Below, piece after piece: positions 12,049 to 21,140 of a DNA stretch of 64,000 nucleotides (position 1 is its first letter; each line of letters opens with the position of its first letter). The DNA is from Parasphingorhabdus cellanae (GTDB taxonomy: Bacteria; Pseudomonadota; Alphaproteobacteria; Sphingomonadales; Sphingomonadaceae). A program made the position numbers and the translations under genes. Below the pieces are notes generated by a model. That model saw nothing but the letters and a program-made list of their open reading frames with translations, had not been told where the DNA came from and did not search any database. The stretch spans positions 682,001 to 746,000 of the forward strand of contig NZ_CP071794.1 in NCBI RefSeq assembly GCF_017498565.1, written 5' to 3'.

Positions 12049-13787
12049 ATGACCCAGCCCGAAAAAAACCCGCAAACCCCTTCCCCCAAAATAATAGCGG
12101 CGTCCCGTCTGTTGATGGTGCCGATCCGTATCAACGTGAGGAACAGACCTTTCCGACCCTGAAAGAAAGTCATCTCAACCGCATCAGTTCCTTCTGCGAA
12201 AAAGAAACGCTGAAAGATGGCGCATTATTGTTTGAGCGTGGGCAACGCAGTGTAGATTTTTTCATCGTTGTTTCCGGTGCAGTAGAGATTTTCGATACGG
12301 ACGAAGACGGCAATGCCAACGTCTTTACCGTCCACCGCGAAAATCAGTTTACCGGTGAGCTTGATTTGTTCAATGACCGCGAAATTCTGGTCAGCGGCCG
12401 CGCATCCGGTGTTACCGAAGTTTTGCGTTTCAAGCGGTCTGATTTTCAAAGAATGGTTGTGACGGAACCTGATATTGGCGAAATCATCATGCGGGCGTTC
12501 ATCCTCCGCCGCGTTGGACTGATCCAGCATATGCAAGGCGGCGTGACCGTTATTGGAAGGAAACAAGACGGTATAACTCTGCAAATTGATCGCTTCCTGA
12601 CGCGCAATGGCTATCCCCACCGCATGCTCGACATTGACGAAGACAAAGACAGCGCGAGTGCAATGGAGGGTTTCAGCATCGACCGCAGCGATCTGCCGGT
12701 TGTTATTTTACCCGATGGGCGGCTGCTAAAAGCACCTTCAGACAAGCAATTGGCCGATGCGCTAGGTTTGACCGAAGAACTGCACCCTGACCATCTTTAC
12801 GACCTAGCTGTCATAGGCGCCGGACCATCCGGTTTGGCTGCGGCCGTATATGGTGCTTCGGAAGGCCTGGAAACAATTATCATTGAAAAGCTAGCGCCCG
12901 GCGGCCAAGCTGGCACCAGCTCGAAGATCGAAAACTATCTCGGATTTCCGACCGGAATATCAGGCCAGGCGCTCGCTGGACGTGCTCAGATACAAGCGCA
13001 GAAATTCGGCGCGAGGCTGGCTATTTCACGTAATGCCATCGGGCTGGATTGCGGCGGCGATTATAACAAAATCAACCTGGAAGGCGATGAAGCTATCTGT
13101 ACGCGCGCCTTGGTCATCGCCACAGGTGCGAGTTACCGCAAACTCAATCTGGAAAATGATGAGAAGTTTGAAGGCCAGGGCATTCACTATGCCGCTACTC
13201 CTATGGAAGCAAAGCTATGTCAAAATGAGGAAGTCGCCGTCGTCGGTGGCGGCAATAGCGCGGGACAGGCCGCGATGTTCCTAGCCCAAACGGCAAAGCA
13301 TGTTCATCTGCTAATCCGCAGCAACAGCCTGGCGGCCAGCATGTCCAGCTATTTAATCGACCGCTTGGAAGCCTCACCTAAGGTCACGATAAGATTCGGC
13401 ACAGCGATCACCGAACTGGTCGGTGAAGACTATATGGAATCCGTTCGCTGGGAAGGACCGGATGGTCTTGAAAAGAGAGATATCCGTAATGTCTTTGTCA
13501 TGATCGGCGCGGTGCCCAATACCGAATGGATTGGCGATTGCCTGCAACTTGATGATGGCGGCTTCGTCCGTACCGGCAGCGACTGCCAAGGTGAACCAAC
13601 AGATAGTCCCTATATGACCAGCCGCGCCGGAATTGTAGCCGTTGGTGACGTGCGATCGGGGTCGGTCAAACGTGTAGCCTCCGGCGTCGGTGAGGGCTCC
13701 GTGGTCATTCAGGCAGTACATAAATATCTCTCTGACCAAAAAGAAGCCGAAGCGCTGCAAGCTGAAACCCAAACTGAAATGGCGTGA
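12049..13787 (+). CDS. Cyclic nucleotide-binding domain / thioredoxin reductase-like FAD oxidoreductase, apparent frameshift near the start
   Basis: An N-terminal cyclic-nucleotide-binding domain (LKDGALLFERG through FKRSDFQRM) is fused to a two-dinucleotide-fold flavoprotein. The FAD site is VIGAGPSGLAAAVYGASEG and the NADPH site is VAVVGGGNSAGQAAMFL. The CxxC redox centre of true thioredoxin reductase is absent: HYAATPMEAKLC stands in its place. Another electron acceptor is therefore likely. The coding frame is open from 12045 but has no ATG, GTG or TTG until 12228, inside the domain. The ATG at 12049 is one frame off. The frames join if one base is gained or slipped at the A7 run 12062-12068. 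The end overlaps the MFS gene by 4 bases (GTGA). Confidence 0.82.
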
Positions 13788-15220
13788 CAACCGCCCTTCC
13801 CGCCCCTTGCGATGAAAGCCTAGGCTTTCCGCCGGCGGAGAAGGATTCTACGAACAAAACTGGCGTTTTGACCGCTACCATATTGGGCTCCAGTCTGGCC
13901 TTCGTCATGGGGTCGATCGTCAATGTTGCTCTGCCATCGATGCAGGCGGATTTCGCAACCGATGCGCAGGGCGCGCAGTGGATCATCAACAGCTATTTGC
14001 TGCCCGTTGGGGCACTGATTTTGTTGGGCGGCGCGCTTGGTGATCATTATGGCCGCAAGCGGGTTTTTCAGGCTGGATTGATCATCTTCACCCTCGGCAC
14101 CATCGCCTGCGCTCTTGCGCCTAACCTTGGCTCCCTATTGGCGATGCGCGCTTTACAGGGACTGGGCGCGGCTCTGCTTGCCCCCAATAGTCTCGCTATT
14201 ATCTCGACTAGCTTTACCGAAGCCGAGCGCGGGAAGGCCATCGGGACATGGGCCGGCATGGGAGCTTTTGCCGGAGCAATTGCGCCAGTACTAGGCGGCT
14301 GGGCTGTGGATCTGGCAAGCTGGCGTTGGGCCTTTGCGCTTATCATCCCGCTGGGCTTATTGGCGCTGGTCATTGGTCAGCGGGCCATCGCTGCAGATGA
14401 CAATGGTGATGCTGACAGCGCTCCGCTTGATTGGGCGGGCGCGTTTCTGATCACCATCGGGTTGGCCGCTCTGGTGTGGACGCTGACCGCCCTGCCCCAA
14501 ACGGATATTGCCAGCGGGGCGAAATGGCTGGTCGGCAGCGCCGCTGTCGCAGTCACTGGCCTTTTTCTGATCGTTGAAAAACGCAAACAGGATCAGGCGA
14601 TGGTGCCGCTCAATCTCTTCAATACCATTAGTTTTGCCGGTATCTCGCTGTTGACGCTTTTCCTCTATGCCGCGCTGGGTGGATTGCTGGTTTTGCTGCC
14701 CTTTCTGCTGATCAACGCAGGAGGCTATTCGGCGACCGAAACAGGTTTTGCGATCCTGCCTTTCCCGCTCACCATGGCTTTATTGTCGCGCTATGCGGGC
14801 GGGCTGAGTGATCGTTTTGGGGTGCGGATGATCTTGACGGTCGGCCCCGCAATTGTCGCGGCGGGATTTTTCTATTTCAGCCGTCTGGACAGCGCCGAGA
14901 TCAATTACTGGCGGGACATTTTCCCGGCACTGATGATCATCGCTCTCGGGATGACCGCCAGCGTCGCTCCGTTGACCACGGCGGTCATGGCGAGTGTCAG
15001 CGATGAACATGGCGGAATCGCTTCTGGCATCAATAACGCGATATCCCGGTCCGCTGGATTAATCGCGACGGCATTGCTTGGTTTCGTATTGGTCGGCAGC
15101 GATAGTGGGAATGGCGCGCTGGTCGCCGGGTTTGCCAATGCGGCTTGGGTGGGTGCACTATTAGCGCTGGTCAGTGCCGTTGCGGCTTGGTTGTTAATCC
15201 GCCTAACACCCGCCACATAA
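13784..15220 (+). CDS. MFS transporter, DHA2 (EmrB/QacA-like) family
   Basis: This is a 478-residue inner-membrane transporter with about 14 hydrophobic helices, typical of the 14-TM drug:proton antiporters. Motif A appears as GGALGDHYGRKRVF in the first cytoplasmic loop, and motif C-like Gly/Pro-rich segments follow (GAFAGAIAPVLGGW). The substrate is unknown. The GTG start overlaps the stop codon of the upstream flavoprotein gene (GTGA), so the two are probably translationally coupled. It ends at a shared bidirectional terminator facing pnp. Confidence 0.9.
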   Translation: MTTALPAPCDESLGFPPAEKDSTNKTGVLTATILGSSLAFVMGSIVNVALPSMQADFATDAQGAQWIINSYLLPVGALILLGGALGDHYGRKRVFQAGLIIFTLGTIACALAPNLGSLLAMRALQGLGAALLAPNSLAIISTSFTEAERGKAIGTWAGMGAFAGAIAPVLGGWAVDLASWRWAFALIIPLGLLALVIGQRAIAADDNGDADSAPLDWAGAFLITIGLAALVWTLTALPQTDIASGAKWLVGSAAVAVTGLFLIVEKRKQDQAMVPLNLFNTISFAGISLLTLFLYAALGGLLVLLPFLLINAGGYSATETGFAILPFPLTMALLSRYAGGLSDRFGVRMILTVGPAIVAAGFFYFSRLDSAEINYWRDIFPALMIIALGMTASVAPLTTAVMASVSDEHGGIASGINNAISRSAGLIATALLGFVLVGSDSGNGALVAGFANAAWVGALLALVSAVAAWLLIRLTPAT

Positions 15221-15251
15221 AAAAGGGCCCCGCTTTCACGGAGCCCTTTTC
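15219..15251. terminator. Bidirectional Rho-independent terminator between MFS gene and pnp
   Basis: A hairpin with arms AAAAGGGCCCCG and CGGAGCCCTTTT (one mismatch) and loop CTTTCA lies at the end of the MFS gene. The A/T-rich outer arms provide a U-tract in both directions. It suits termination of the MFS transcript and of pnp arriving from the other strand. Confidence 0.85.
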
Positions 15252-15270
15252 ATTATATCTGTAAGCAGAC

Positions 15271-17550
15271 CTAGTCTTCGGTAATCGAGCTTGGCAATGG
15301 AATATCGCCGCCGCCATCTTTTTTGCCGCCGTCATTGTCGTTGTTACGACCACGACCGCGTCCACCGCCGCCATCACGACCGCGACCACGGCCACCGCCG
15401 CCGTCACGGCGCGGGCCGCGTGGTTTGCTTTCGCGTGGAGGACGTGTGTCTTCCAGCTCTTCACCGGTTTCCTGATCAACAACCCGCATCGACAGGCGAA
15501 CCTTGCCGCGCTGATCGATTTCGAGAACCTTGACCTTGACTTCCTGCCCTTCGGACAGTTCGTCAGCCACCTTCTCGACACGCTCATTCTTGATTTCAGA
15601 GACGTGGACGAGGCCGTCTTTGCCGCCCATGAAGTTCACAAATGCGCCAAAGTCGACGAGGTTCACGACTTTACCATCATAGATTTTGCCAACTTCGGCT
15701 TCTTCCACAATGCCAGCAATCCATGCCAGAGCCGCGTCGATCTGGGATTTGTCAGAAGAAGAAACCTTGATCAGGCCTTCGTCATCAATATCAACCTTCG
15801 CGCCGGTTTCCGCAACGATTTCGCGGATCACTTTACCGCCGGTTCCGATAACGTCGCGGATCTTCTCTTTGTTGATCTGCAGCGTTTCGATACGCGGAGC
15901 ATGTTCGGACATTTCAGTACGAACCGATGACAGAGCTTTGCTCATTTCGCCAAGGATGTGCGCACGGCCGCCACTGGCTTGTTCCAGAGCAGACTTCATG
16001 ATTTCCTGCGTAATGCCGGCTACCTTGATGTCCATCTGCAAGGAGGTGATACCTTTTTCGGTACCGGCCACCTTGAAGTCCATGTCGCCGAGATGATCTT
16101 CGTCGCCGAGAATGTCGGAGAGAACAGCGAAATCTTCGCCTTCAAGGATCAGACCCATCGCAATACCGGAAACCGGACGCGCCAAGGGCACCCCTGCATC
16201 CATCATCGCCAATGAACCGCCACAAACGGTCGCCATCGAAGATGAACCGTTGGACTCGGTAATGTCGGAGAGAACCCGGATCGTGTACGGGAAGTCTTCA
16301 ACTGTCGGCAATACCGGACGCAGCGCGCGGAAAGCGAGCTTACCATGACCGGTTTCGCGGCGGCTGGTGAAACCAAAACGCCCTACTTCACCAACCGAAT
16401 AAGGCGGGAAGTTATAGTGCAGCATGAAGTTGGTGTAGCTCAATCCGTCCAGACCATCGATCATCTGCTCGGCATCTTTGGTGCCAAGCGTCGTGGTCAC
16501 GATTGCCTGTGTTTCACCACGGGTGAACAAGGACGAACCGTGGGTCCGTGGCAGCAAGCCAACCATGGCTTCGATCGGGCGAACCTGATCCAGCTTACGG
16601 CCATCAATACGGGTGCCATCTTTGATGATCGCTCCGCGAACGATTTCCGCTTCCAGCTTCTTGACCATCTTGCCAGCGGTCATTTGAACCTGGCCTTCTT
16701 CTTCGGCATATTTCTCTTTGGCTTTTTCACGAACCGCATTCAGCGCGTCTGAACGCTCTGATTTGTCGGTTTTCTTGTAAGCCGCAGCAATATCGTCACC
16801 AACCAGCTTGCGCAGGTCTTCCTTGATATCGCTATTATCTTCGGCAGAAGCCAGTTCCCAAGGCTCTTTCGCAGCCTGTTCAGCCAGATCGATGATGAGG
16901 CCAGCAACATCCTTGGATGCTTCATGCGCGAACTGAACAGCACCGAGCATGACGTCTTCGGAAAGCTCTTTAGCTTCCGATTCCACCATCATCACAGCGC
17001 CAGGTGTGGCCGCTACAACCAGGTCGAGTTCGCCTTCGGCAACTTCTTCCATGGATGGGTTCAGCTGATATTCGCCTTCTTTGTAACCGACACGAGCCGC
17101 ACCAATGGGGCCCATGAATGGAACGCCGGAAATGGTCAGCGCAGCAGAAGCCGCAACCATCGCCAGAATATCGGGTTCGTTCTGACCGTCATAGCTCATC
17201 ACCTGACAGATCACGTTGATTTCGTTGTAGAAACCTTCGGGGAACAGCGGGCGGCAAGGACGGTCAATCAAACGCGATGTCAGCGTTTCTTTTTCCGTCG
17301 CACGGCCTTCGCGCTTGAAGAAACCGCCTGGAATACGACCAGCGGCTGAGAATTTTTCCTGATAGTGGACGGTCAGCGGGAAGAAATCCTGTCCTTCGCG
17401 TACCGATTTGGCGGCTGTCACTGCACAGAGTACAACCGTTTCGCCGAGGGTCGCGAGAACCGCGCCATCAGCCTGACGGGCAATACGGCCCGTTTCGAGG
17501 GTGAGGGTCTGTCCGCCCCACTCCATTTCAACTTTCTTTACATCAAACAT
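15271..17550 (-). CDS. pnp: Polyribonucleotide nucleotidyltransferase (PNPase)
   Basis: PNPase is the trimeric 3'-5' phosphorolytic exoribonuclease of mRNA decay. The 759-residue protein has two RNase PH domains joined by an alpha-helical linker. A KH domain follows ([20 protein letters not shown]), then an S1 domain starting around [19 protein letters not shown]. After S1 comes a low-complexity Arg/Gly-rich tail with [16 protein letters not shown] repeats and an acidic end. Such a tail is known from alphaproteobacterial PNPases and probably binds RNA or partners. It lies downstream of truB-rpsO on the same strand, the classic order. Confidence 0.98.
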   Translation of the reverse strand: MFDVKKVEMEWGGQTLTLETGRIARQADGAVLATLGETVVLCAVTAAKSVREGQDFFPLTVHYQEKFSAAGRIPGGFFKREGRATEKETLTSRLIDRPCRPLFPEGFYNEINVICQVMSYDGQNEPDILAMVAASAALTISGVPFMGPIGAARVGYKEGEYQLNPSMEEVAEGELDLVVAATPGAVMMVESEAKELSEDVMLGAVQFAHEASKDVAGLIIDLAEQAAKEPWELASAEDNSDIKEDLRKLVGDDIAAAYKKTDKSERSDALNAVREKAKEKYAEEEGQVQMTAGKMVKKLEAEIVRGAIIKDGTRIDGRKLDQVRPIEAMVGLLPRTHGSSLFTRGETQAIVTTTLGTKDAEQMIDGLDGLSYTNFMLHYNFPPYSVGEVGRFGFTSRRETGHGKLAFRALRPVLPTVEDFPYTIRVLSDITESNGSSSMATVCGGSLAMMDAGVPLARPVSGIAMGLILEGEDFAVLSDILGDEDHLGDMDFKVAGTEKGITSLQMDIKVAGITQEIMKSALEQASGGRAHILGEMSKALSSVRTEMSEHAPRIETLQINKEKIRDVIGTGGKVIREIVAETGAKVDIDDEGLIKVSSSDKSQIDAALAWIAGIVEEAEVGKIYDGKVVNLVDFGAFVNFMGGKDGLVHVSEIKNERVEKVADELSEGQEVKVKVLEIDQRGKVRLSMRVVDQETGEELEDTRPPRESKPRGPRRDGGGGRGRGRDGGGGRGRGRNNDNDGGKKDGGGDIPLPSSITED

Positions 17551-17689
17551 TCGTATTTTCCTTTGTCCCGCCTGCCCTATGCAGTGCGGGGGCTTTCATT
17601 TGTCCAGCAATCCGGCTGAACAGCGGTTAGAAGCTATTAGCGCTTCCGAATCTTGGCAATCCCCACCTTATTGTGAAGATATGCCTTAC

Positions 17690-17776
17690 TTGTGCCCCCG
17701 CGAAGGCGGGGGCCTATCTCCTGAGCCAGCGGCTATAGGCACCAGCTAGAGATGGATCCCGCCTGCGCGGGGATGA
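17690..17776. repeat. Intergenic palindromic repeat (double hairpin) between rpsO and pnp
   Basis: Two GC-rich hairpins are present. The first has stem GCCCCCGC/GCGGGGGC (17694-17701 and 17706-17713) with a GAAG loop. The second is centred on GGATCCCGCC...GCGGGGATGAC (17756-17774). The pair resembles dispersed REP-like elements of sphingomonads (GGATCCCCGC...GGGGATGAC type). The rest of the 17551-17819 gap shows no gene. Confidence 0.65.
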
Positions 17777-17789
17777 CCCAATACGTAAT

Positions 17790-17809
17790 CGGCCCGCGAA
17801 AGCGGGCCG
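17790..17809 (-). terminator. GC-rich hairpin after rpsO
   Basis: A perfect 8-bp stem CGGCCCGC/GCGGGCCG with loop GAAA on the plus strand lies 11 bases beyond the rpsO stop. No strong U-tract follows on the minus strand, so it may act as an mRNA 3'-end stabiliser or attenuator between rpsO and pnp and not as a full terminator. Confidence 0.55.
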
Positions 17810-17819
17810 AACGATTGCG

Positions 17820-18089
17820 TCATTTCCGGAGACCAAGGTCTTTAATCAACTTGGAATAGCGGGCCGCATCTTTCTTGCGGAGATAGTCCAGCAAGCTGCG
17901 GCGTTTGTTGACCATCATCAGCAAACCACGACGGGAGTGGTTGTCCTTGTGATGGCCTTTAAAATGCTCGGTGAGGTTCACAATACGCTCGGTGAGGACT
18001 GCAACCTGTACTTCCGGGGAACCGGTATCGCCTTTTGTCTGGGCGAATTTTTCAATCAGTTCCTGTTTTTTTTCTGCGGTAATCGTCAT
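17820..18089 (-). CDS. rpsO: 30S ribosomal protein S15
   Basis: S15 binds the central domain of 16S rRNA and helps bridge the subunits. The 89-residue product starts [16 protein letters not shown] and contains the family motifs [21 protein letters not shown] and RRSLLDYLR. The ATG at 18089 was chosen: GAAGGA lies upstream and the length equals other S15 proteins. The longer frame to 18137 would overlap truB. The gene lies 25 bases after truB and before pnp. Confidence 0.98.
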   Translation of the reverse strand: MTITAEKKQELIEKFAQTKGDTGSPEVQVAVLTERIVNLTEHFKGHHKDNHSRRGLLMMVNKRRSLLDYLRKKDAARYSKLIKDLGLRK

Positions 18090-18114
18090 AATCTTATTTT
18101 TCCTTCGAACATCT

Positions 18115-19179
18115 TTACATATTAAATCCGCGAACAACCTTTACGGTTCCAACAACAAGCTCTGCCAAGGCAACCGGAGAACCATCTTCGGTCGCTAGAA
18201 AAAGCCCGTCATTTGGCGGGTTCCCGATCAATTCCTGTTCGTCCAGCACTTGGCCTTGCCGAAGCAGTCTTGCCTGATCAGGAGTGAGGTCAACAGCCGG
18301 GATGTCGTCCAGCCCTGCCTCAAGTGGCAAGAGATAATCTTTAATGTCCGCGCCCTTACCAATTTCATTGAGTTTGTCCAGCGAAATCGCATGTTTCAGC
18401 GTAAACGGCCCCGCCTTGGTGCGGCGCAGCATCGTGACATGGCCGACGGTACCGAGTGCGCGCGCGATATCCCGGGCCAGAGAGCGGATATAGGTGCCTT
18501 TGGACACATTGGCGATGAGGGTAACAGAATCTATCCTCTCCCCTTGAGGGAGAGGAAACGGAGACTTGGCAGCTTGCTGCCCTAGTCGAGTTGGAGAGGG
18601 GTCTGGCTGGGCGCTCTCTCTCAACCCCTCACCAAGCTTAGCTAGTTCGCTCCGCTCACAAGCATCGCCGTCCTCTCCCTCAAGGGGAGAGGAAACGGAG
18701 AGAGCATATATCGTCACACTCCGCATCTTCATCTCAACCGCTTCACCGGCCCGCGCCAGATCATAAGCGCGCTTGCCATCAATTTTCAGAGCGGAATATT
18801 GTGGCGGTATCTGATCAATCGGCCCGGTAAATTGCGGCAATATGGCCTCGACCTCCGCCAGTGTCGGCAAATGATCGGAAGCCTCGGTCACCTCCCCTTC
18901 CGCGTCCAGCGTCTCGGTCTCGCTCCCAAAAGCCACCGTAAACTCGTAGACTTTCGACGCATCCAGCATCCGCCCGCACAGCTTTGTCGCCTCACCCAGC
19001 GCTATCGGTAAAACCCCGGTGGCCAACGGGTCCAGCGTCCCGCCATGACCGACCTTGGTCTTATCCTTGCCCTTCCCGAGCAATCCGGCCTCACGCAAGT
19101 TGCGCTTCACCGCGCCAACAGCCTGTGTCGAGCCTAGCTCCAATGGTTTGTCGAGTATGATCCAGCCATGCGGTTTCAA
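18115..19179 (-). CDS. truB: tRNA pseudouridine(55) synthase with an in-frame repeat insertion
   Basis: TruB makes pseudouridine 55 in the T-arm of tRNAs. The catalytic Asp50 is in [12 protein letters not shown], and the [11 protein letters not shown] motif is at about 227-237. The protein is 354 residues, about 50 longer than usual. The extra part is residues 164-215, lying between the strand TIYALSV and [13 protein letters not shown]. It is encoded by a palindromic repeat element at 18535-18692 that keeps the frame and has no stop. In TruB structures this is a surface region before the last catalytic-domain strands, so activity may be kept (inference). The start is TTG with AGGA about 10 bases upstream. 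Confidence 0.93.
   Translation of the reverse strand: MKPHGWIILDKPLELGSTQAVGAVKRNLREAGLLGKGKDKTKVGHGGTLDPLATGVLPIALGEATKLCGRMLDASKVYEFTVAFGSETETLDAEGEVTEASDHLPTLAEVEAILPQFTGPIDQIPPQYSALKIDGKRAYDLARAGEAVEMKMRSVTIYALSVSSPLEGEDGDACERSELAKLGEGLRESAQPDPSPTRLGQQAAKSPFPLPQGERIDSVTLIANVSKGTYIRSLARDIARALGTVGHVTMLRRTKAGPFTLKHAISLDKLNEIGKGADIKDYLLPLEAGLDDIPAVDLTPDQARLLRQGQVLDEQELIGNPPNDGLFLATEDGSPVALAELVVGTVKVVRGFNM
18535..18692. repeat. Palindromic repeat element inserted in frame in truB
   Basis: The element is 158 bases, bounded by two 21-bp arms (18535-18555 and 18672-18692) that are perfect reverse complements. Each arm is itself a hairpin with stem CCTCTCCC/GGGAGAGG and a 5-base loop, CTTGA in one and TCAAG in the other. 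The interior holds a further C/T-rich tract and AGCTTGCTGCCC-like sequence. It encodes SPLEGE at one end and PLPQGER at the other, peptides typical of alphaproteobacterial interspersed repeats that can be read through. It is comparable in behaviour, but not in sequence, to Rickettsia palindromic elements. Confidence 0.85.
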
Positions 19180-19201
19180 ATATATTTCCTAGAAAATAGT
19201 C

Positions 19202-19714
19202 TCACGATTTCGGCCATGCCAAACCAATAGCGTGATCGCGGACAGAAGCCGACCATTGCTTGGAAAGCAATTCAAAACGTTCCCGGTCATCTGCATATAG
19301 GGCCCGTATCGCTTCCTCAAATTGCGGCCAATCGCCCGCAATGACGGTCAGAAAATGGTAAGCTGCATCCTGCCCGGTTCGTTTGTCTGTACCGGTTTTC
19401 CGCGCCTGTTCAACCAGTCGGCGTAATGTTGCCGATGCCCCGCCGGATTGTTTAGCAAGCCAGTCCCAATGCCGCGGAAGCAAGGTGACTTCTTTGGAAA
19501 CCACGCCAAGCTTGGGACGGCCCCGCTTTGCCGGTGCTTCTGTTTCACTGGTAGCTCGCAAATCAAAGTCAATTTGATTGCCGGTCTCGTCATCGAAAAC
19601 CAATATGTCCGAGCTGCGTTTGACCTCGGGCAGAGCCCGCAAGGTGTCAATAATTTCTGAGCGAGTCCCCGTTGCTAACCAATTTGCTTCTGAAAATGCT
19701 GTGTAAGTGGTCAT
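19202..19714 (-). CDS. DUF2239 family protein
   Basis: Function is unknown. The 170-residue cytoplasmic protein shows the DUF2239 hallmark GRPKLGVVSKEVTLLPRHWDWLAKQSGGASATLRRLV (given here by name; residues about 68-104), preceded by a region like LVFDDETGNQIDFDLR. The ATG at 19714 has AAAGGA 7 bases upstream. A longer TTG start at 19720 is less likely. Upstream bases contain a palindrome that could be an operator. It lies 22 bases upstream of the truB start on the same strand. Confidence 0.85.
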   Translation of the reverse strand: MTTYTAFSEANWLATGTRSEIIDTLRALPEVKRSSDILVFDDETGNQIDFDLRATSETEAPAKRGRPKLGVVSKEVTLLPRHWDWLAKQSGGASATLRRLVEQARKTGTDKRTGQDAAYHFLTVIAGDWPQFEEAIRALYADDRERFELLSKQWSASVRDHAIGLAWPKS

Positions 19715-19738
19715 GACCAATCCTTTCGGACGTGCATT

Positions 19739-19790
19739 TATACCCCGATAATATTCGAGTCAATATACCCGGGTAAAATATTTACTCGCG
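19739..19790. promoter_or_regulatory. Candidate operator upstream of the DUF2239 gene
   Basis: An AT-rich stretch contains the perfect palindrome TACCCGGGTA (19766-19775), flanked by CGAGT (19756-19760) and ACTCG (19784-19788). A second TATACCC half-site lies nearby on the left. The arrangement looks like a repressor site in the leader of the minus-strand gene. No regulator can be named. Confidence 0.4.
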
Positions 19791-19794
19791 CCGC

Positions 19795-20505
19795 CTAAAT
19801 CGGCTTCTTCCACTCCATGACCAGAAAACCAGGAACCCGCGTGTAACGGTCACTTTTCGAGTCATTCTGGTCGGGCGGTGTTGGTTCTGAAAAATAGGTG
19901 AGCTGCAATCCGTTACCCAGAAAAGCCTCAAAATAGGCGCTTAGGGGACGATGCCAATTGAGGATATCAATGCCTGCCCATTTTTCGCGTGTTGCACGCT
20001 CTTCGGAATAATTATCCATCTGAAAGCTTTTCGCGGAGCCAGTCAGGCCGCGATTCCACTTTCCGGCGGTAAAAAAGCTGGTCAGATTGGCGATAAGCAA
20101 AGATCCGCCAGGTTTTGTTACGCGGGTCATTTCTGCAATGGCTGCACGAAAATCTTCAATATCAATCAGCGATAAATAGCCAATGGTCAGATCGAAACTG
20201 GCATCTTCAAAGGCCAGCTTCTCGCCAATGCCGATAGCATAGTCACCCTCTGGATCGCGTTTTTGCGCTGTTTCGATAAGACTTGATACCGGATCAATGC
20301 CCGATCCGGACATACCACGTTCTTGCAGCATGCGGACAAACCGCCCTTCCCCGCACCCCACGTCGAGAAACCTGCCACCAATTGCAGTTGCACGATCAAG
20401 CATGACAGCATCCAAAAAGGTACGCCGCGTCCAGTCGCCTTGCTCGCCGATGGAAGCAATCCACGCGTCGGCCGACTGTACCCAGCCATTCACATCATCT
20501 GTCAT
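19795..20505 (-). CDS. Class I SAM-dependent methyltransferase
   Basis: This is a cytoplasmic methyltransferase of 236 residues with substrate unknown. Motif I is FLDVGCGEGRF, motif II is near SSLIETAQKRDP, and FDLTIGYLSLIDIEDFRAAI is the post-motif region typical of UbiE/COQ5-like folds. The ATG at 20505 was preferred because it overlaps the stop of the upstream acetyltransferase gene by one base (TAATG), indicating coupling. A GTG at 20520 would add five residues. Pairing with a GNAT gene suggests joint modification of a small molecule or peptide, but no target can be deduced. Confidence 0.85.
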   Translation of the reverse strand: MTDDVNGWVQSADAWIASIGEQGDWTRRTFLDAVMLDRATAIGGRFLDVGCGEGRFVRMLQERGMSGSGIDPVSSLIETAQKRDPEGDYAIGIGEKLAFEDASFDLTIGYLSLIDIEDFRAAIAEMTRVTKPGGSLLIANLTSFFTAGKWNRGLTGSAKSFQMDNYSEERATREKWAGIDILNWHRPLSAYFEAFLGNGLQLTYFSEPTPPDQNDSKSDRYTRVPGFLVMEWKKPI

Positions 20506-21047
20506 TACCGGTTCGCCCACTCCTCTTGGAGCAAGCCAAATACAGCCGTGTCGCGAATAAAGCCAGTCCAGGTGATCCGGTTCTTCCGCAGCGTTCCTTC
20601 ATGCTTGGCACCCAATTTGAGCACCGCCGCCATGGAGCGTGTGTTCCGTGTATCCACGCGAAATTCGATGCGAGTGAAGCCGCAGGCAAAGGCATGGTCG
20701 ATCATGAGCTTTTTCATGACATCGTTGAAACCGCTACCGCGGACTGATGGCGCGATATAGGTGCCGCCTATCTCGATGACTTTGCTGTTGAAGTCGGGAT
20801 TAATATAGTTGCTCATACCGACCAGCTTTTCGGTCTCTGTGTTTATCACAGCGAGCTGCACCCAATTGTCGGTGCTGTGGAATGTCTTCATCGCCTCATC
20901 GAAATGGTCATCCAGCATCGAAACCGGGTAAATATCCCAAATCTCCTGATCCTCTGCACAGGCAGCGCGCAGCGGTTCGATATGATGTCCGGCCAAGGGT
21001 TCCAGACGTACCGGAAATTCTTCCAGTACTTGAGCGAGCTTTGCCAT
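20505..21047 (-). CDS. GNAT family N-acetyltransferase (RimJ/RimL-like)
   Basis: This is a 180-residue acetyl-CoA-dependent acetyltransferase. The fold markers are VIEIGGTYIAPSVRGSGFNDVMKKL, where the acetyl-CoA loop is RGSGFN, and TRIEFRVDTRNTRSMAAVLKLGA. The GTLRKNR end is common in RimJ/RimL-type enzymes that act on protein N-termini or small amines. The ATG at 21047 is preferred. The 27 bases before it belong to a dispersed palindromic repeat, although the frame remains open through them. The stop codon overlaps the start of the methyltransferase gene. Confidence 0.87.
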   Translation of the reverse strand: MAKLAQVLEEFPVRLEPLAGHHIEPLRAACAEDQEIWDIYPVSMLDDHFDEAMKTFHSTDNWVQLAVINTETEKLVGMSNYINPDFNSKVIEIGGTYIAPSVRGSGFNDVMKKLMIDHAFACGFTRIEFRVDTRNTRSMAAVLKLGAKHEGTLRKNRITWTGFIRDTAVFGLLQEEWANR

Positions 21048-21058
21048 TCTCTCTACAC

Positions 21059-21137
21059 CGTCATCCCAGCGCACGCTGGGATCTCGTCGAAATGGTGCGC
21101 AACCTTAAGGAGAACCCAGCTTCCGCTGGGATGACGA
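21059..21137. repeat. REP-like intergenic palindromic element, copy 1
   Basis: This element of about 79 bases is bounded by CGTCATCCCAGCG and CGCTGGGATGACG. Inner inverted repeats (CCCAGCGCACGCTGGG and CCCAGCTTCCGCTGGG) form two hairpins. It shares its ends and general design with the element at 28163-28244. It sits between tdk and the GNAT gene. Confidence 0.75.
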
Positions 21138-21140
21138 AGG

